NCBI RefSeq assembly: GCF_947623445.1 | Contig: NC_135242.1 | Span: forward strand, 23,684,001-23,748,000 | Reading direction: 5' to 3' | DNA length: 64,000 nucleotides | Source of the DNA: Clavelina lepadiformis | Lineage: Eukaryota; Chordata; Ascidiacea; Aplousobranchia; Clavelinidae | Shown: positions 42,025 through 53,853 of the stretch, one piece after another | Numbering within the stretch: the first letter of the stretch is position 1 | Layout: each line of letters starts with the position of its first letter | Program-made: the position numbers and the translations under genes | The notes under the pieces: generated by a model | What the model saw: only the letters and a program-made list of their open reading frames with translations | Told to the model about the DNA's origin: nothing | The model's database searches: none

Positions 42025-43327
42025 TCAACGACGCACAAAGTTACGTAGAAGCAAAAAAATAAGGACCTTTCTAGCCAGCCTGGTCATAACTGGGTACCTT
42101 TCCAAGGTTACAAGTGATAACCAAAACATTTGAATCTGCGATGTGAATGTCATCTGCTTCAGCAATGCATATTTAGTGGAAAGTTGGGTTTTCCAAGTGC
42201 CATCAACATCAGCAGACAGTGGATGAGAGATTAACTCTATACCTGAGCTGATGTCATAAACTTCCTTGAACCTGTTACAGAACTCGGTGTCCAAATTTTC
42301 CAGAAAGCATGACAAATCATTGTCACTGTAACCGGCAAATTTACAGAAGCCGATCACCTATAGTTGATTGGGCCAACAAGGCCTGAATTCCACCTTATTC
42401 AAATAGAAATGCACACGTAATCTTGCAGCTGTTATATTGACCAGTTGTAACGATATAGTATATGGTAACGTACATGTGATTTCTACAAAATACTGAACCC
42501 AGGTGGTTACTTAGCATCTGAAAGTACAGTACCAACAATGTAGCCTAGTCGTAGATAACAATAAAATAGGTCTCAATCACATGGTTAATCAGTTTACGAA
42601 TCACAACATGTTCACTGACAACTACTCAACGTACTGCATGCAACCCTCATGGTTAGGCTAACACAATACTGGGCCTCACAACACGGCCTCGACTATAATT
42701 ACAGCAATTTACGACAAGAACACGAGGCCAAACACACAATCATCAAGTTGTCCGGAATTTTGATTACCGAGGCAATTGGAATTTTAGTTCATATAAGTCC
42801 TTATCACAAATCATATAATTTGGAGGAACAACATGTTAATTTGTACGTTACAGTCACATCTAACCTCTTGTACAGTCACTTTCAAGCATGGAAAATGGAG
42901 CATATCTTTGGTGATATCTGAAACGAATAGCAACAGCTGTTGCTTGAAAAGTTTCACTGCTGACCAAAGTTGAATGATTCCTTGTTCTGGTGCTTCAAGT
43001 TCAGAGAACAGTCTTACATAGATTGGTACCTTCAAGCAGAGGATTACTTTGACACTTTTCATTCAAAAACATGACTAACTCTTTACGAAGGTCCTACAGC
43101 TTTTTCAAAGCATTGCCCTTACTTAGCCATCTCACGTCATTATGCGTGAGTATGTCACAAAATTCAGCATTATGCTGATTTAGAGATGAGTTTGCTTTCT
43201 GTTTATTGATTAGTTTCATTGCATCAGTCATTAGCTCTTGGAAGTCTCCGGACACCTTGGCACATAGTTTGGATTGGTTGATGATGTAGTGGATTCCTAT
43301 CAGATCACGACAGTACTTGGTTCTCAA
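42025..43327 (-). pseudogene. hAT transposase remnants (ZBED5/SCAND3-like)
   Basis: Three minus-strand pieces lie in hAT order: 43094-43327 (DLIGIHYIINQSKLCAKVSG, DVRWLSKGNALKKL), 42811-43062 (QLWSAVKLFKQQLLLFV, LHFPCLKV) and 42025-42357 (SGIELISHPLSADVDGTWKT, MFWLSLVTLERYP). The C-terminal dimerisation block is missing after LARKVL. About 450 bp without similarity separate the second and third pieces. Confidence 0.8.
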
Positions 43328-44196
43328 GTTGGTGACCTCACCTACATAAAAATTAGAAGAGTTGTTTACCGTAAAGTCATGTTACCTCTTGAGCTATGTG
43401 AATACAAATAATTATGCCATGCTAGATTTCGTGCAATGAAATATTTAATAGACTTAATACATTCTCTTACAACTATGACATGTTGTTTTTTACATGCGGT
43501 TTAACAGGATAATGGCCTGGTTTGTTGTTATCTGGTCGTTCAAGTGAATGAGAACTTTCATGGCCATGTCCAATATCATAAGGATTTTAAGAATCCATTG
43601 GCAGGCAAGCGCAACACTCTGCGTTCATTCATACTTCAGGAAAACGTTCACAAGGTTATTACAGTTACCTCTTAGCTATAAGTAACAATTCTAGTTCTCT
43701 CTAGTTCCCACTCAATCACGCTATACTTATACGCTTAAGAAATAATAAGGAAATAAAAATACTCTGAAATAGATAATAAGGAAAGAGGATTTCAACTTGA
43801 AGAGAATGCGTTTTTCATTACGGAAATGATTCGGACTTTTAAACGTGACGTATTATAAGTCAGGTGGTCGACACAGGAAACAATATGTCAATCAATCAAC
43901 GTCTATTTTATCATAACACTGCTGTTAATGCGAGGTCAATCGTGCAGATAAACATGTTTACTAATAAGCTGTCAATCACACAGAAGTCAACAAAATGCAA
44001 TAAGTTCAAAAGTGCAAGCGGAGGTAAGCTCGCGGAATCAACTGTCAATCAACTTCATTTCGGTCAATGTGTAATTTTACCGTGAACTGTGATTGACTTA
44101 TGGCAAATATGACGTTATGTAATAGCGTGGTAACGTCACAGATATGATTATAACAACACAACTTGGAAGACATTGGAAACAGTGTCTTCCACACAC
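43328..44196. other. Nothing recognised
   Basis: No coding similarity seen. Short ORFs at 43864-44085 (plus) and 44045-44230 (minus) overlap and look random. Confidence 0.4.
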
Positions 44197-44420
44197 ACTC
44201 ATTTACCGCAATTACCCCATTCAATGGCATAATAATTTTTTACATCACTCGATCGTGCCATTTGTCCACCAAGGAGCCTCCTCGGATTTTAAACGGCAAA
44301 CTTCCTATTATTTTACCTATAACTTTGTGTTGATTTATTCTTACAGATAATTCACTAGGTGTTCAAATCAACCGCACTCGAGTTTAATTTTCATGAGATT
44401 CAGTTATGCACTTCAGGACC
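44197..44420. repeat. Dispersed repeat R3, copy 2
   Basis: Matches 47430-47640 over CGCAATTACCCCATTC...AAATCAACCGCACTCGAGTT, same orientation. Confidence 0.85.
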
Positions 44421-44651
44421 AATTGCATCATGGTTTTATGAATTGTCGACTTAAACAATAGTTGTGAGTAGTGAAGTAGACTGATTACCATAGTGATGAG
44501 AATTTATAGTATTCAGTACCGAGACTTGGAAAAATCGCACATTTTTAGGAATGAAAACAAACAAATTAAACTTAAGTTTTATTGTCAAGTTGTAACTAAA
44601 TTTTAACGAGAGCGAGAACTTTAGAGTATCTTATCCACTCCTACGATCGGA

Positions 44652-44797
44652 AATGGTGAGAATTTTAGTAGATGCCATTTTCATGAACACCAAGCGTCGG
44701 GAGTTATCTACCTTTGCCTACCAAATTGTGTCTAAGTATCCTCAATCATTTAAAGATGAGGTGGATGGAATCACTATTGGGACTGGTCAATCGTAAA
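44652..44797 (+). pseudogene. Fragment of a conserved metazoan domain of unknown function
   Basis: The + strand reads MVRILVDAIFMNTKRREL then AYQIVSKYPQSFKDE to a stop at 44796. A similar segment (R-x-L-V-D...K-x-L-A-x-x-I-V-x-x-Y-P-x-L-x-D) starts many uncharacterised fish and invertebrate proteins. Only about 48 codons are visible, so this is a weak call. Confidence 0.35.
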
Positions 44798-45587
44798 AGG
44801 AAAAGGTTTGCTGGCATCACACAACCTGTTTTTCAAATGCACCTGCCCTCTACCTCAGCGATATTTTAACTCCTGCTTAACAGTGTGACCAACGCATGGA
44901 ATGTGACGAAACCCTATGGCTATGTCAAGAATACAAGAAAGGTAAGTCTAAAATTGCGAACAACATACCGGTTGCAGAGAAATGTTATTTTTGAAAAGAA
45001 ATCCATTTCTTCTGCATGAAGAGCATCTGCTCAACCACTACAATACACTTATGTAAGGAGAGGCAATTGACTCCCATGAGTTGCTGGATGCCATTACAAA
45101 TCGATCAAGTTTCATTTACAAGTGGGTTGCACAACACAACACTTGGTTACACAACATTACTATGTACATGTGTTAAAATTTATCAATTGTCATGAAACTT
45201 GTTGATGTACTTAAGTAACTTAGCACAAATGCAGGCAATTTTAACCTTAACTGACTTCGCTGATAAAGGTAATATGTAAGTGTAAGACGTTCAAGACTGC
45301 ACAGATATGTAAATACCAAAGATTTTTAGACATACCTAAAAGTTATTTTTGTACACTACATACAGAGTTTTGAAAAATGGAAAGGGAAGGTTAAAGAGGA
45401 GATTATAAATTTGAAGCAAGAAGCCAGTCGTTTCAATAATAAATCAGCATATGCAATTTTCTTTCTCCACTTGCTGACTTTTTTTTTTGCAAAGAACTTT
45501 TCATTTATCAAAACAAGAATAACTTTCAGAAAAGAACAAAGATCAAAATTTATTACATTGTTTATTTATTACATTGCACGTGGAGGA
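44798..45587. other. Nothing recognised
   Basis: AT-rich with no supported gene or repeat. Confidence 0.4.
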
Positions 45588-46071
45588 TCAATGATGGAGG
45601 ACCACATAGGAATGTAACTCGTAAAGTAACTCGTAACCGTCAGTCAATTCAAAGTCATCTACGCACTCTTGGGACATCCTGTTGTATAGATCGATGATTT
45701 GTCCCGGATCTCCCATCACCAAGAAGAAGCCTTTGTCTATTTCAAGGTTCGACACCATCATTCGATTTTGTGTCGGAGTTCCCACAGCCTCTAAAATCTT
45801 AACCAGACATTTCTTCTTCTCCATTCGTTCGGCCGTCAACATCGGACAAACGATGATGGTGGCAGCAAAAATTCAGGCACATTTGCTGATGAATGATCTT
45901 AATGAAGAAGACCGTTGCTTCAACTGGGGTGTCATGGAGGACAAAAGAAATGATGAAAATGGTAACTTCGAGAAAAACAGCCACACCTGAGATGATTTCG
46001 ATAAAATGTTCGACTTCACGAGCTATGAGGGTGTCTCCGACTTCCAGTCCGGATGCGATGCGTCTCATCAC
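45588..46071 (-). pseudogene. Na+/K+-ATPase alpha subunit pseudogene fragment
   Basis: The minus strand reads [20 protein letters not shown] then [19 protein letters not shown], matching the segment before and including transmembrane helix 3 of animal Na+/K+-ATPase alpha (I-A-x-E-I-E-H-F-I-x-I-I-T-G-V-A-V-F-L). In another frame [20 protein letters not shown] follows, then directly PTQNRMMV. The intervening segment with the phosphorylated Asp (C-S-D-K-T-G-T) is deleted. A later FFLVMGDPGQIIDLY resembles the K-G-A-P-E-R nucleotide-domain segment, so most of the N domain is lost too. One frameshift and two deletions without introns point to a processed or decayed copy. Confidence 0.82.
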
Positions 46072-46617
46072 CGTGTTGTCAAGAAAAGCAATCTATCTAT
46101 GAAGTCTTTGCTGTAAGTAAACTGTTGGATTCATTGTCAAGGTTGTTCTCTTATGACTGGAAGAACAAATGTAGTGTCGATAGAAAGACAAGTCCTCTTT
46201 CAATCGAAGTTTTTTGTATTTGTATTCGTCATACTTTGTGTTTGATATGGTATATCCACAAAAAGCCAAATTTACGTTTGAATTTGTTCAAAGGTACTGC
46301 ATTTGTGTGCAAGAGAATTACTTTGCTGCAAAATACTGACTTACTAATGTTTAATTTTTATGTGAATGTACTTTGCCAAAAATAATGGGCCAACCACCAG
46401 GAAACGTCAGAAACATGAAGTTACAAAAACTTAATCGAATTGGAGATTTTTGCTTTCCATAGTTGAAACGCCAAAAAATTTCCTTGGGCTAACACAGAGT
46501 CGTGTTCATTTTCGACATGTATTGCATATGATTGATATACACATGCTTAAATTTGTTTACAGCAAGTACCAGTTGATGATGAACCTGATATGTTCATTGT
46601 GTAACTGTAAATGAAGG
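46072..46617. other. Nothing recognised
   Basis: No coding similarity. An open stretch at 46053-46385 (plus) is AT-rich and unconvincing. Confidence 0.4.
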
Positions 46618-46625
46618 ATTTTGTA

Positions 46626-47352
46626 TAGGCTTACCATATTTTTTTGATTGAAAAGCGGGACGCTTCAGAACAACAAGCCCTATCAGATAAATGTGGTTTA
46701 CATTTTACTAGAAGTATGAGACTATTTTGGATTCCTATCGTCAGGGACAACTGAAGTAGTAAGACACCAAGAAAAACTAAAATAATGGATTTTACTAGGA
46801 AACAAAACAATGTTCAAGCATTTGTAAATTTACATAATCGTCCAATCATACTTTTCTGTAGACAATACTTTCTTCCAGAAGTCTATATTCAACTTTATTT
46901 TCTCATAAAAACCACCGCAGGAAAAGTCAGTTTTAATTTTGCAGGTGATAAGGGCTTTCACATCCAAATGGTTTTTGCAGAAGAAAATGCAAACAAGTAC
47001 CGGAACCGTACCAAATAAATTCTTTCAATAACCTAACTGCAAAAAGATCATCTCCTCCTCCTAGCCTACTATTACTGAACAGTGAACAAGCGAATGCGCT
47101 AACAATCAACTCACCACTGGACCAATTACCCGCTACAATGATGTAACAATTACTTTCACATTTAACACAACGAAACAAGAACACGCATCGGGTATTGCTT
47201 TTCAGCAAATTGGCTAAACAAACCAATCACATCATGCTAATATTCGTGTAGTGTGGGGCAATGCTGGCTCAGTAAATGCCAGATCGGGACGCCGGGACAA
47301 AGCCTTTAAAAGCGGGACTGTCCCGGCTAAAACGGGACGTATGGTAAGCCTA
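46626..47352 (-). mobile_element. Non-autonomous hAT-like element, long copy
   Basis: 727 bp with terminal TAGGCTTACCATA inverted repeats and a perfect 8-bp target duplication ATTTTGTA (46618-46625 and 47353-47360). It is in the opposite orientation to the copy at 20804-21229. It holds ~300 bp absent from that copy. A 97-codon minus-strand frame (46933-47226, starting VCLANLLKSNT) is shared almost residue for residue with the other copy but is not a known transposase. Confidence 0.93.
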
Positions 47353-47399
47353 ATTTTGTATGTCTTTACATACCTCGTTGGGATCGAAGTCCTACTGTT

Positions 47400-47770
47400 T
47401 AAGACGCTGACAACCCGATGTGCAACATTTACACACACCGCAATTGCCCCATTTGACGGCAAAATTATTTTATTTCACTTAATCGTGCCATTTTCGAACT
47501 CAATCGGCAAACTTCTAATATTTTACCTCCAACATCATGTGTTGATTTATTCCTGTAGAATATAGATAATTAACTCACTAGGTGTTCAAATCAACCGCAC
47601 TCGAGTTTAACTTTCATGAGATTTTGCGATGCACTTCAGGAGCAAGAACTTGAAGTTTTTATCGCAGATAGTTTTGTCTGCACATCCAAACGTGATAGTA
47701 ATTGAGCTATATTCTTCGTTTCCACCCCACTTACTGTAAAAGAAGTTTGGTCATACAACTAGGTGACTAT
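47400..47770. repeat. Dispersed repeat R3, copy 3
   Basis: The longest copy: it links the parts shared with 44197-44420 and with 34950-35140 (GATAGTAATTGAGCTATATT). Confidence 0.8.
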
Positions 47771-48400
47771 AAAAAGTGCATATGAATTTGTAGGCAGGAA
47801 ACATCGCCATACTCATGCGAATCGATCAAGAAAAATAGATTGACTTGAAGATTTTTAGTACAACCTTCATACTGGGTTTTTGTTTGCAGTCGTTTTGTTC
47901 GCTTAACCCTATTTACGATAGGTGTTGCCGGTAATCTACGAACCGTATGGTGTTTTGAAATTTTGAATCAGGCGACTGACAAAGAACGTTGTTAAAACTG
48001 TTTTTTAAATTATGTTTATCAACCAACTTTAATTGTCGGCTGAAACATCTACAGACGAAATCGGTTAATCGCATAGTCAATTTGCCAAGCTTTTTTATGC
48101 GATTAACCGATGTGCGTTTCCTACATTTTCTCCGATATTCTCTTTTTTAAACACCGGCGCACGCATTCTTGGATTATGACGCAACAAGTGAGCTTCCTTC
48201 TTTTCATTTCGACACGTGAAAAAACGAAAAAAACAAACAAAAAAAACACGAAACAAAAACGGAAATCATTTTTCAATAACAAGGATTCTATCGGACAGAC
48301 ATACATCTTTTCGCTTTGCTGGCTGACTACTTCTTGGCATTTTTTTCGTACCGTATACGTAGGCTACAGTACAGTACTGTACAGGTATGCTATGTTTCTG
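47771..48400. other. No gene; contains a strong hairpin
   Basis: No coding similarity. A 16-bp perfect inverted repeat at 48060-48111 is listed separately. A-rich tract at 48215-48260. Confidence 0.45.
48060..48111. repeat. 16-bp perfect hairpin
   Basis: ATCGGTTAATCGCATA at 48060-48075 pairs completely with TATGCGATTAACCGAT at 48096-48111 across a 20-nt loop. Function unknown; possibly a transposon end. Confidence 0.85.
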
Positions 48401-48429
48401 CAGTGGTTTGCGCTTTGCGACGTAACAAT
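48401..48429 (+). repeat. hAT-like transposon end, shared with 58139-58167
   Basis: CAGTGGTTTGCGCTTTGCGA and the next 9 bases occur exactly inverted at 58139-58167. The form CAGTGG... is typical of hAT ends. A partner end for this copy was not found. Confidence 0.75.
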
Positions 48430-48662
48430 CCTTTGACAACGATTAGTCTTGTAATGTACAAACGTGGAGAATGTACAAACGTGGGATTGGCAGAGGCTAC
48501 ACATGGCATGGAAAAATCTAGTGAACTGGCAGCATCGCAGTGGTACATCTGACAAGCAAATGCGAATTTCTTTCCATAATTTATATACAATCATGTCCAA
48601 GTTCTGGTATGTACTTAAACCATCGTATATCTTGTAAAATGTATGTGAAGTTGTGAACAACT

Positions 48663-49076
48663 TTAAATTTCATCCACAGACGTTATGATTGGGAAATTCA
48701 ACTTCTTGGAAGCACTATTGTAGTCCAACTGATAGAGGTGCATGGTGAGATAAATTACTACTTCTACGTCTAACACCCATGCAAGGTAATCATTACAGCT
48801 ACACTGATACTTTTCAAAATACTGAGTTAGCTCTTTGCGTTTATCCAGTATAATTTCTTTTATGTAAAGGTTGCCCACAGTGATACGGGAAATAACAGAG
48901 TTGTCGATCCATCGCTTCCTCACTTGTTGTACACACAGTCTGCTGCGAACAAACTGCATGACATTCAATAAAAGGTAGCTATTGAGATCTTCCTCTGTGT
49001 ACTTAACTTTAGAATCATAAAGCTTTAATTTTGTCATTGAACATTGTAGAAAGAGATAATGGCGATAGGCAAACAT
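48663..49076 (-). CDS. Minus-strand frame downstream of the PHD protein, unknown
   Basis: 137 codons, lysine- and leucine-rich (SRLCVQQVRKRWIDNSVI), starting next to the 3' end of the 49078-50548 gene. It may be the C-terminal part of the same transposon protein after a break. No known family. Confidence 0.35.
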   Translation of the reverse strand: MFAYRHYLFLQCSMTKLKLYDSKVKYTEEDLNSYLLLNVMQFVRSRLCVQQVRKRWIDNSVISRITVGNLYIKEIILDKRKELTQYFEKYQCSCNDYLAWVLDVEVVIYLTMHLYQLDYNSASKKLNFPIITSVDEI

Positions 49077-49077
49077 G

Positions 49078-50548
49078 TTAGACTTTGCATTTTCTACAGA
49101 AAACTGAATCAGGTCCTCCAGCGATGGGGTTCCTAATCAGAAGTGTATATATTTGAAAATCGTTTGAAATTTCGTTGCTTCTTTTGATTATACTTCCGGT
49201 AGCATCAAAATAAACAATGTCCTTTTGGTTGGTTTCATGATATGCTTTTACCTGCCCCGTTGAATACAGTATTACCCCGGGTTCATGGGCTATAATTTCT
49301 CTGATGAATGGTTGTTTGCTTTCAACGAAATGTTCACGAAGCTGCATTAAATTCAGTACCCAATTTGAGCTATACCGTTCCGAAATATTGCCTTGGTATT
49401 TTATGTTTCTCAGTACAGCTTGTGATGGTGCGTATGTGTGGCAGCCAAAATAGCGCTCCTCATCAGTCATCTGGTTTTGCAATTTGCGGAATATTACCGC
49501 TGGAGGATTGTACTTTAGTTTTTTGTCTATTTTTTTTCTAATTTCGCCCCTGACTGGCCTTGATTGTATGCATCCACTTAAATGATTGCGTTCGCCAGAT
49601 ATTTGCAATACAACTTCTATTTTATCAACAAGTGAATAAAATTTTATTTTTCCTTGCATTGAGCATTTGCAACATGAACATTGAGAACAATATACGGTGA
49701 CGTAGCCTTCGTAATACCGGTTATCAGCTGCCTTTATGTTCATCACTCCACATTTACTTCGTAAGTAATGGTTCCTAACACAAGGAACGCATCCGTCATA
49801 CATTTTTCGAATTTTTTCATCAGTGTCGCTCTCGATTGAAGAAGAACTCAGCAACGCATCATAAGATGAAATGCTTATGTTTGAAGCCAAAAGCTGAGCT
49901 TGCTGCGGATTTGTTTCATTAGGTTTTTCTGATGAAAATTCGTTAAGAATATTCTTACACGTTTCGAGATTTATCGTCGAATTGATGGTTGTTTTAACAT
50001 CTTTCAATGTACCCGGAGATTGTGTTGGTGTGTTATTAGGTGCAGGGTCAAGATGGAAAATTGTAGGAGTTGTTTCAGTGTCATTTATTATTGTACCCTT
50101 ACACACACAGCGGCTGCTTTTCCACTCCTGTCGTGTTAATTTAAGCGCTACCACCATCAGGAAATACACACTTTGGATGAAGCCAATTATTGCATCCTTC
50201 ACAGAACACGTACAGCTCATAATTATCTGGTTTATTGCAAAAGCAGTACATTTTAGGAGAAATAATGCCGGAAAGCCTGTCACTACATTGTGTTTTTGAG
50301 AACACGGGCAGTTTTACCAAATTTTCGATATTGTTCTGTTCACGTGAGTTGTCTTCTTTTGGGTGGATTTGATTCTGAAGCAGCTCTTTTGCAAGGGTGC
50401 AGCTTGTTTGTTGTTTGAAGTTTGTAGTTAAAGCCTTAGATCTTTTTTGATCGAGGCCGCTCCCCGAAAATTGTGAAGCTAACGATTTTGTCATAAAAAC
50501 TCTGACAAAATTAATGAGTGTCCCAGCATTTCTTCCATCACAGTGCAA
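49078..50548 (-). pseudogene. PHD-finger transposase-like protein, one frameshift
   Basis: The minus strand starts at 50548 and reaches a PHD finger: YCFCNKPDNYELYVFCEGCN and WLHPKCV. The final Cys pair (SSRCVCKG) lies in the next frame, so one indel falls between 50141 and about 50170. The rest is open for about 370 codons. It has a Cys-rich CSQCSCCKCSMQGKIKFYS segment, ERNHLSGC (possible zinc site) and KDIVYFDATGSIIKRSN, whose D-A-T-G-S recalls the first catalytic Asp of transposases in uncharacterised MULE-like animal elements. The end (GGPDSVFCRKCKV) departs from what I would expect. Product would act on DNA in the nucleus; exact family unknown. Confidence 0.62.
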
Positions 50549-50911
50549 TAAAAAATGCCTTATTGTTAGGTTGAAAAAGAAGTGGTTATTTTGTCCTCGT
50601 TTTTCGGCTGCATGTTATCCACAATCGAGGCTAACAAGCCGTTAACAGATTGCTAATAGTAAGCACCTTTCGTTTGCCAAACAGTACCGAGTACCGAGTA
50701 CAACTTTTGATCAAAGTTGAACGAGTTTTATACCACATTGGAATGCAGCAGGTCACTGGTTTTATCAGGAATTCAAAACAATCATTTCCTTTCGTGGGAT
50801 GGGTTGACGTGTTGGAGACGTCATCGTGCTTGGAGAATCTGAGAATTCGAGATGGGAACTATCAAGGGGGTTTGAAAATCCATTGAAAGTCTTTGATTAT
50901 TTGACCTTCAG
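50549..50911. other. No gene recognised
   Basis: Between the minus-strand PHD protein and the plus-strand PKD1-like exons. The + strand is open into the first exon but upstream of the acceptor at 50911 the codons resemble nothing. Confidence 0.45.
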
Positions 50912-53245
50912 CGTGGATTTTAAATTCACCTGCAAGAATATGTCTGAAGTCAGATATAAATGGTTGGTGTTCCCAGTGGCAACAGACATGGATATGGCAA
51001 CATACACATATGAAGTTGAGTTTGAGAAGGAGTCATTTGAACCAGAACTTATCATCAGAGCCGATACATTGTCACCCGGCTTGTATGTCATAAAGGTTAA
51101 AGTTACCAGTGAGAACGTGACAAGTGATGTGTTGGAGGGAAAACTCAAAGATTATACTTTGATAGAAATTACCAAGAAAAAGCTACATTTTGTGATCTTA
51201 GGAGGAAATGTTCTCCAGGCTGGTGAGTTGGTTATTATCAGATTTCTATGTGACTTCATAAAATATTTTCATGAATTTTTTTTTAATTTTCGACTACATT
51301 GGACCATCCATAATTTTAATATATTATAATTTCCCTGCATAGACTACAACGTGACTGTCCTAAGATTTGAATCTTCAATTGATTTCAACGAATATTATCG
51401 ACACATCAGCTACAACTGGTTTTGCTCCATCACGCAAGAAGAACTTCCGACAAGGACAGTGATGGGGAAAATACAGAGAAAAGGTTTAAAATTTTTTTTT
51501 CAAATATCATTTGTTCCAAATTTAAGTTTTTTTCTCATGTTTAAGATTCCTGCTTTGATTGGCACACTCTCTGGGTGACCAGTGGTCATGTGATGGAAAT
51601 ATCCATGAATGAACTCAGACAAAGTGAACATTATTACATCCGATTAATCATATCTGGACCCCATCATGATGCAACATACGCAGATCAGAAAGTTGTTGTT
51701 CAAGCAAGACGAGCTCCGATTGTTAATTTAAAGTGAGCATTGGATAAAATTGCAGCAGAAAAAGTAAAAACATTTCATTTAATTTTCTTTCCATCAAATC
51801 GCAGATGTTGGTCCAATTGTGGGAAGTACTTTTATCCTTACCTGTCAATCATTCTACAATTGGAATGTGACGATTGTTTACGTCGTAAATGGACATTGTC
51901 ACCAAAACCTGGACATAAACTGCCACCATGTGATGATCAGGAGTTTTGCAAACTAAATGCTTTATTACTTATTTCATCATCAAATGTCTCAGGAACAGGT
52001 GAATCCCCTAATATGGTACTAATTCATTCACAAATTTAAACCTGACTTCTATGTGCAGGTTACAATATTCACGGAGAGAACTCCTCAGTGACCATTTTCC
52101 TCAATGCTCTATCTTCTCATGGTGGTGGTAGCTGCATTGTTTTACCTAGGATGGGAAGTGCGTATACCACCAAGGTTAATGTCACATGTGCTGGTTACAT
52201 AGAAGGCAAATACCAACCGATGTACAAGTTTTTCTTCCAAGAGAAAGGTGAATAAAGTGTCAGGTGGAAATAGAGCAGAATTAATTTGACAAGACCAAAA
52301 TTCCATCTAAGAAATATAAATCCTTCCCAGGCCATCGATATCTTCTACAATATGGATTTGATCCAGTTCTCTATGACATCATACTTCCACCTGGACGTTC
52401 ATCTAATGACGTCACAATTGTCATAGAAATATGCACTCCTGACCAATCGTGTGTTGAGGAAAATCTCTTCGTCACTGTGGTTGATAATTATGACGTCAAC
52501 GATGATATAATAAATGAACTGGACGCAGCATTGTTAAGTAACAATCTGCAGAAGATTGCTCAGTTTGTTCTCGTCTTATCGTCAACCAACAAACTCAACC
52601 AATCAAAGGTTAGTTTGTGACGTATTAACTTTATATTTTTTATCAAAGTTTTAGATTTAAAAGACAAAATTTTGCTTAAACAGAGAAAGGAAATAATTTT
52701 CAAAATGGTGGAATATCCCATCTTATCGTTGGAGCCGGTGAAACAAATTGCCGATGTAATAAGCCACGTAACAAACAATCCTAAACTTCTGGAAGAAACT
52801 CAATTGGTAAAGTTTAAAATTACACAAACTTGCATTTGGAGTCCACAGGTTTATCCGTAATATAGACTGAGTAGAAGAAAGTTACTTTGTATTACAGCAA
52901 GATGTGCAGGATATCCTGGACCGAGTAGAGAGCTTTGTTCCATTTTCTGCCAGTCGTTATGATGACGTAAACTCCATTGTGAGGTCATGTATGACTACGA
53001 CATCACAATTGATGAGACTTGTTCGATTTTATCCTTTCAAGGTGACCAAGTTAACATTTTCAATAATCTAGCACCTGATTAATTATTCAACTAACAACGA
53101 CTTTTATGGAAGAATGACGAAAATTTGCGAATGAATCGTCTGGGAAAGTTGCTCATGGCATCATTGACTCCTGGTGAGGAGGCAATATCCTTTGAAACAA
53201 AATCTGTCGAAGGAAGAATGATCAAGTTGAACAATCATGTCACGA
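50912..53245 (+). CDS. Polycystin-1/REJ-type membrane protein gene, nine internal exons
   Basis: Exons 50912-51222, 51343-51483, 51546-51732, 51805-51998, 52059-52247, 52331-52608, 52684-52806, 52898-53041 and 53113-53245 have GT-AG borders and phases that agree throughout, giving about 560 residues without a stop. The first exon holds a REJ-domain core (YKWLVFPV, then LIIRADTLSPGLYVIKV). Later exons follow the REJ-to-GAIN pattern of PKD1-like proteins (LLISSSNVSGTG; NKLNQSK...QIADVISHVTNN; GKLLMASLTPGEEAISFET). These are large ciliary or sperm-surface proteins with extracellular REJ and membrane PLAT/channel regions. Neither the N-terminus nor the GPS, PLAT and membrane exons are seen. Repeats and transposons lie on both sides, so this is either part of a gene reaching beyond the window or a truncated copy. 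Confidence 0.8.
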
Positions 53246-53687
53246 GTAAGCAAGAAGTGTTACAATTTATAAGCCACGTACATCTGATGCGCACATATTA
53301 TTCACACACATACAGTGCACAGTGGTAGCAACGTTCTCATGTGTGAGGTGTAACTCTTCATATAAGTTCCAATACTTTGATTATGACCACAATGAAATGT
53401 TTTTGAGTGCTGAGTACACGCTTAAGGTCCACAGCTGAATCATGGTCGGAAATATGAGAAGCCCCTAAAAAGTTTGAAGTTCGGTTTTAATTCCAACAGT
53501 AATGAAGCGCTTTCATACAAAGAAATGTTCATTCTACACGAAGCACTTTCAGGATTTGATGCCGGGAGGAACCAACGTTTGATATACAGCTTCGGCCAAA
53601 TTGAAATATTCAAAATATCAATTTCCACTTCTCGTAAAAGTAGCGCTTTGAAAATGAAAATAATACAAACTTTCGTTACCTCAACCC
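53246..53687. other. Nothing recognised
   Basis: Follows the last PKD1-like exon (donor A|GTAAGC). No GPS or membrane exon is visible. Confidence 0.4.
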
Positions 53688-53760
53688 GTTCTCGTAGTGT
53701 AGCGGTTATCACGTTCGCCTTACACGCGAAATGTCCCCAGTTCGATCGTGGGCGAGAACT
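53688..53760 (+). tRNA. tRNA-Val(UAC)
   Basis: 73 nt with acceptor GTTCTCG/CGAGAAC, A box TAGTGTAGCGG, anticodon stem TTCGC/GCGAA around CTTACAC (UAC) and B box-like GTTCGATCG. The first T-stem pair, normally G53-C61, is G-G here, so activity is uncertain. Confidence 0.75.
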
Positions 53761-53853
53761 TGTTTAAAATTTATTTGCGCAATAAAATATCAGACTTAAT
53801 GAAAATATTTCAAACAAAATTCAATTGCTATTTCCAATCTCGTTCGATGTTTT

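Noticed and set aside
45682-46102. Plus-strand frames opposite the ATPase pseudogene
   Set aside because: Shadow of the minus-strand ATPase similarity.
48110-48660. Overlapping frames on both strands between the hairpin and the PHD gene
   Set aside because: A-rich and transposon-end sequence, no similarity.
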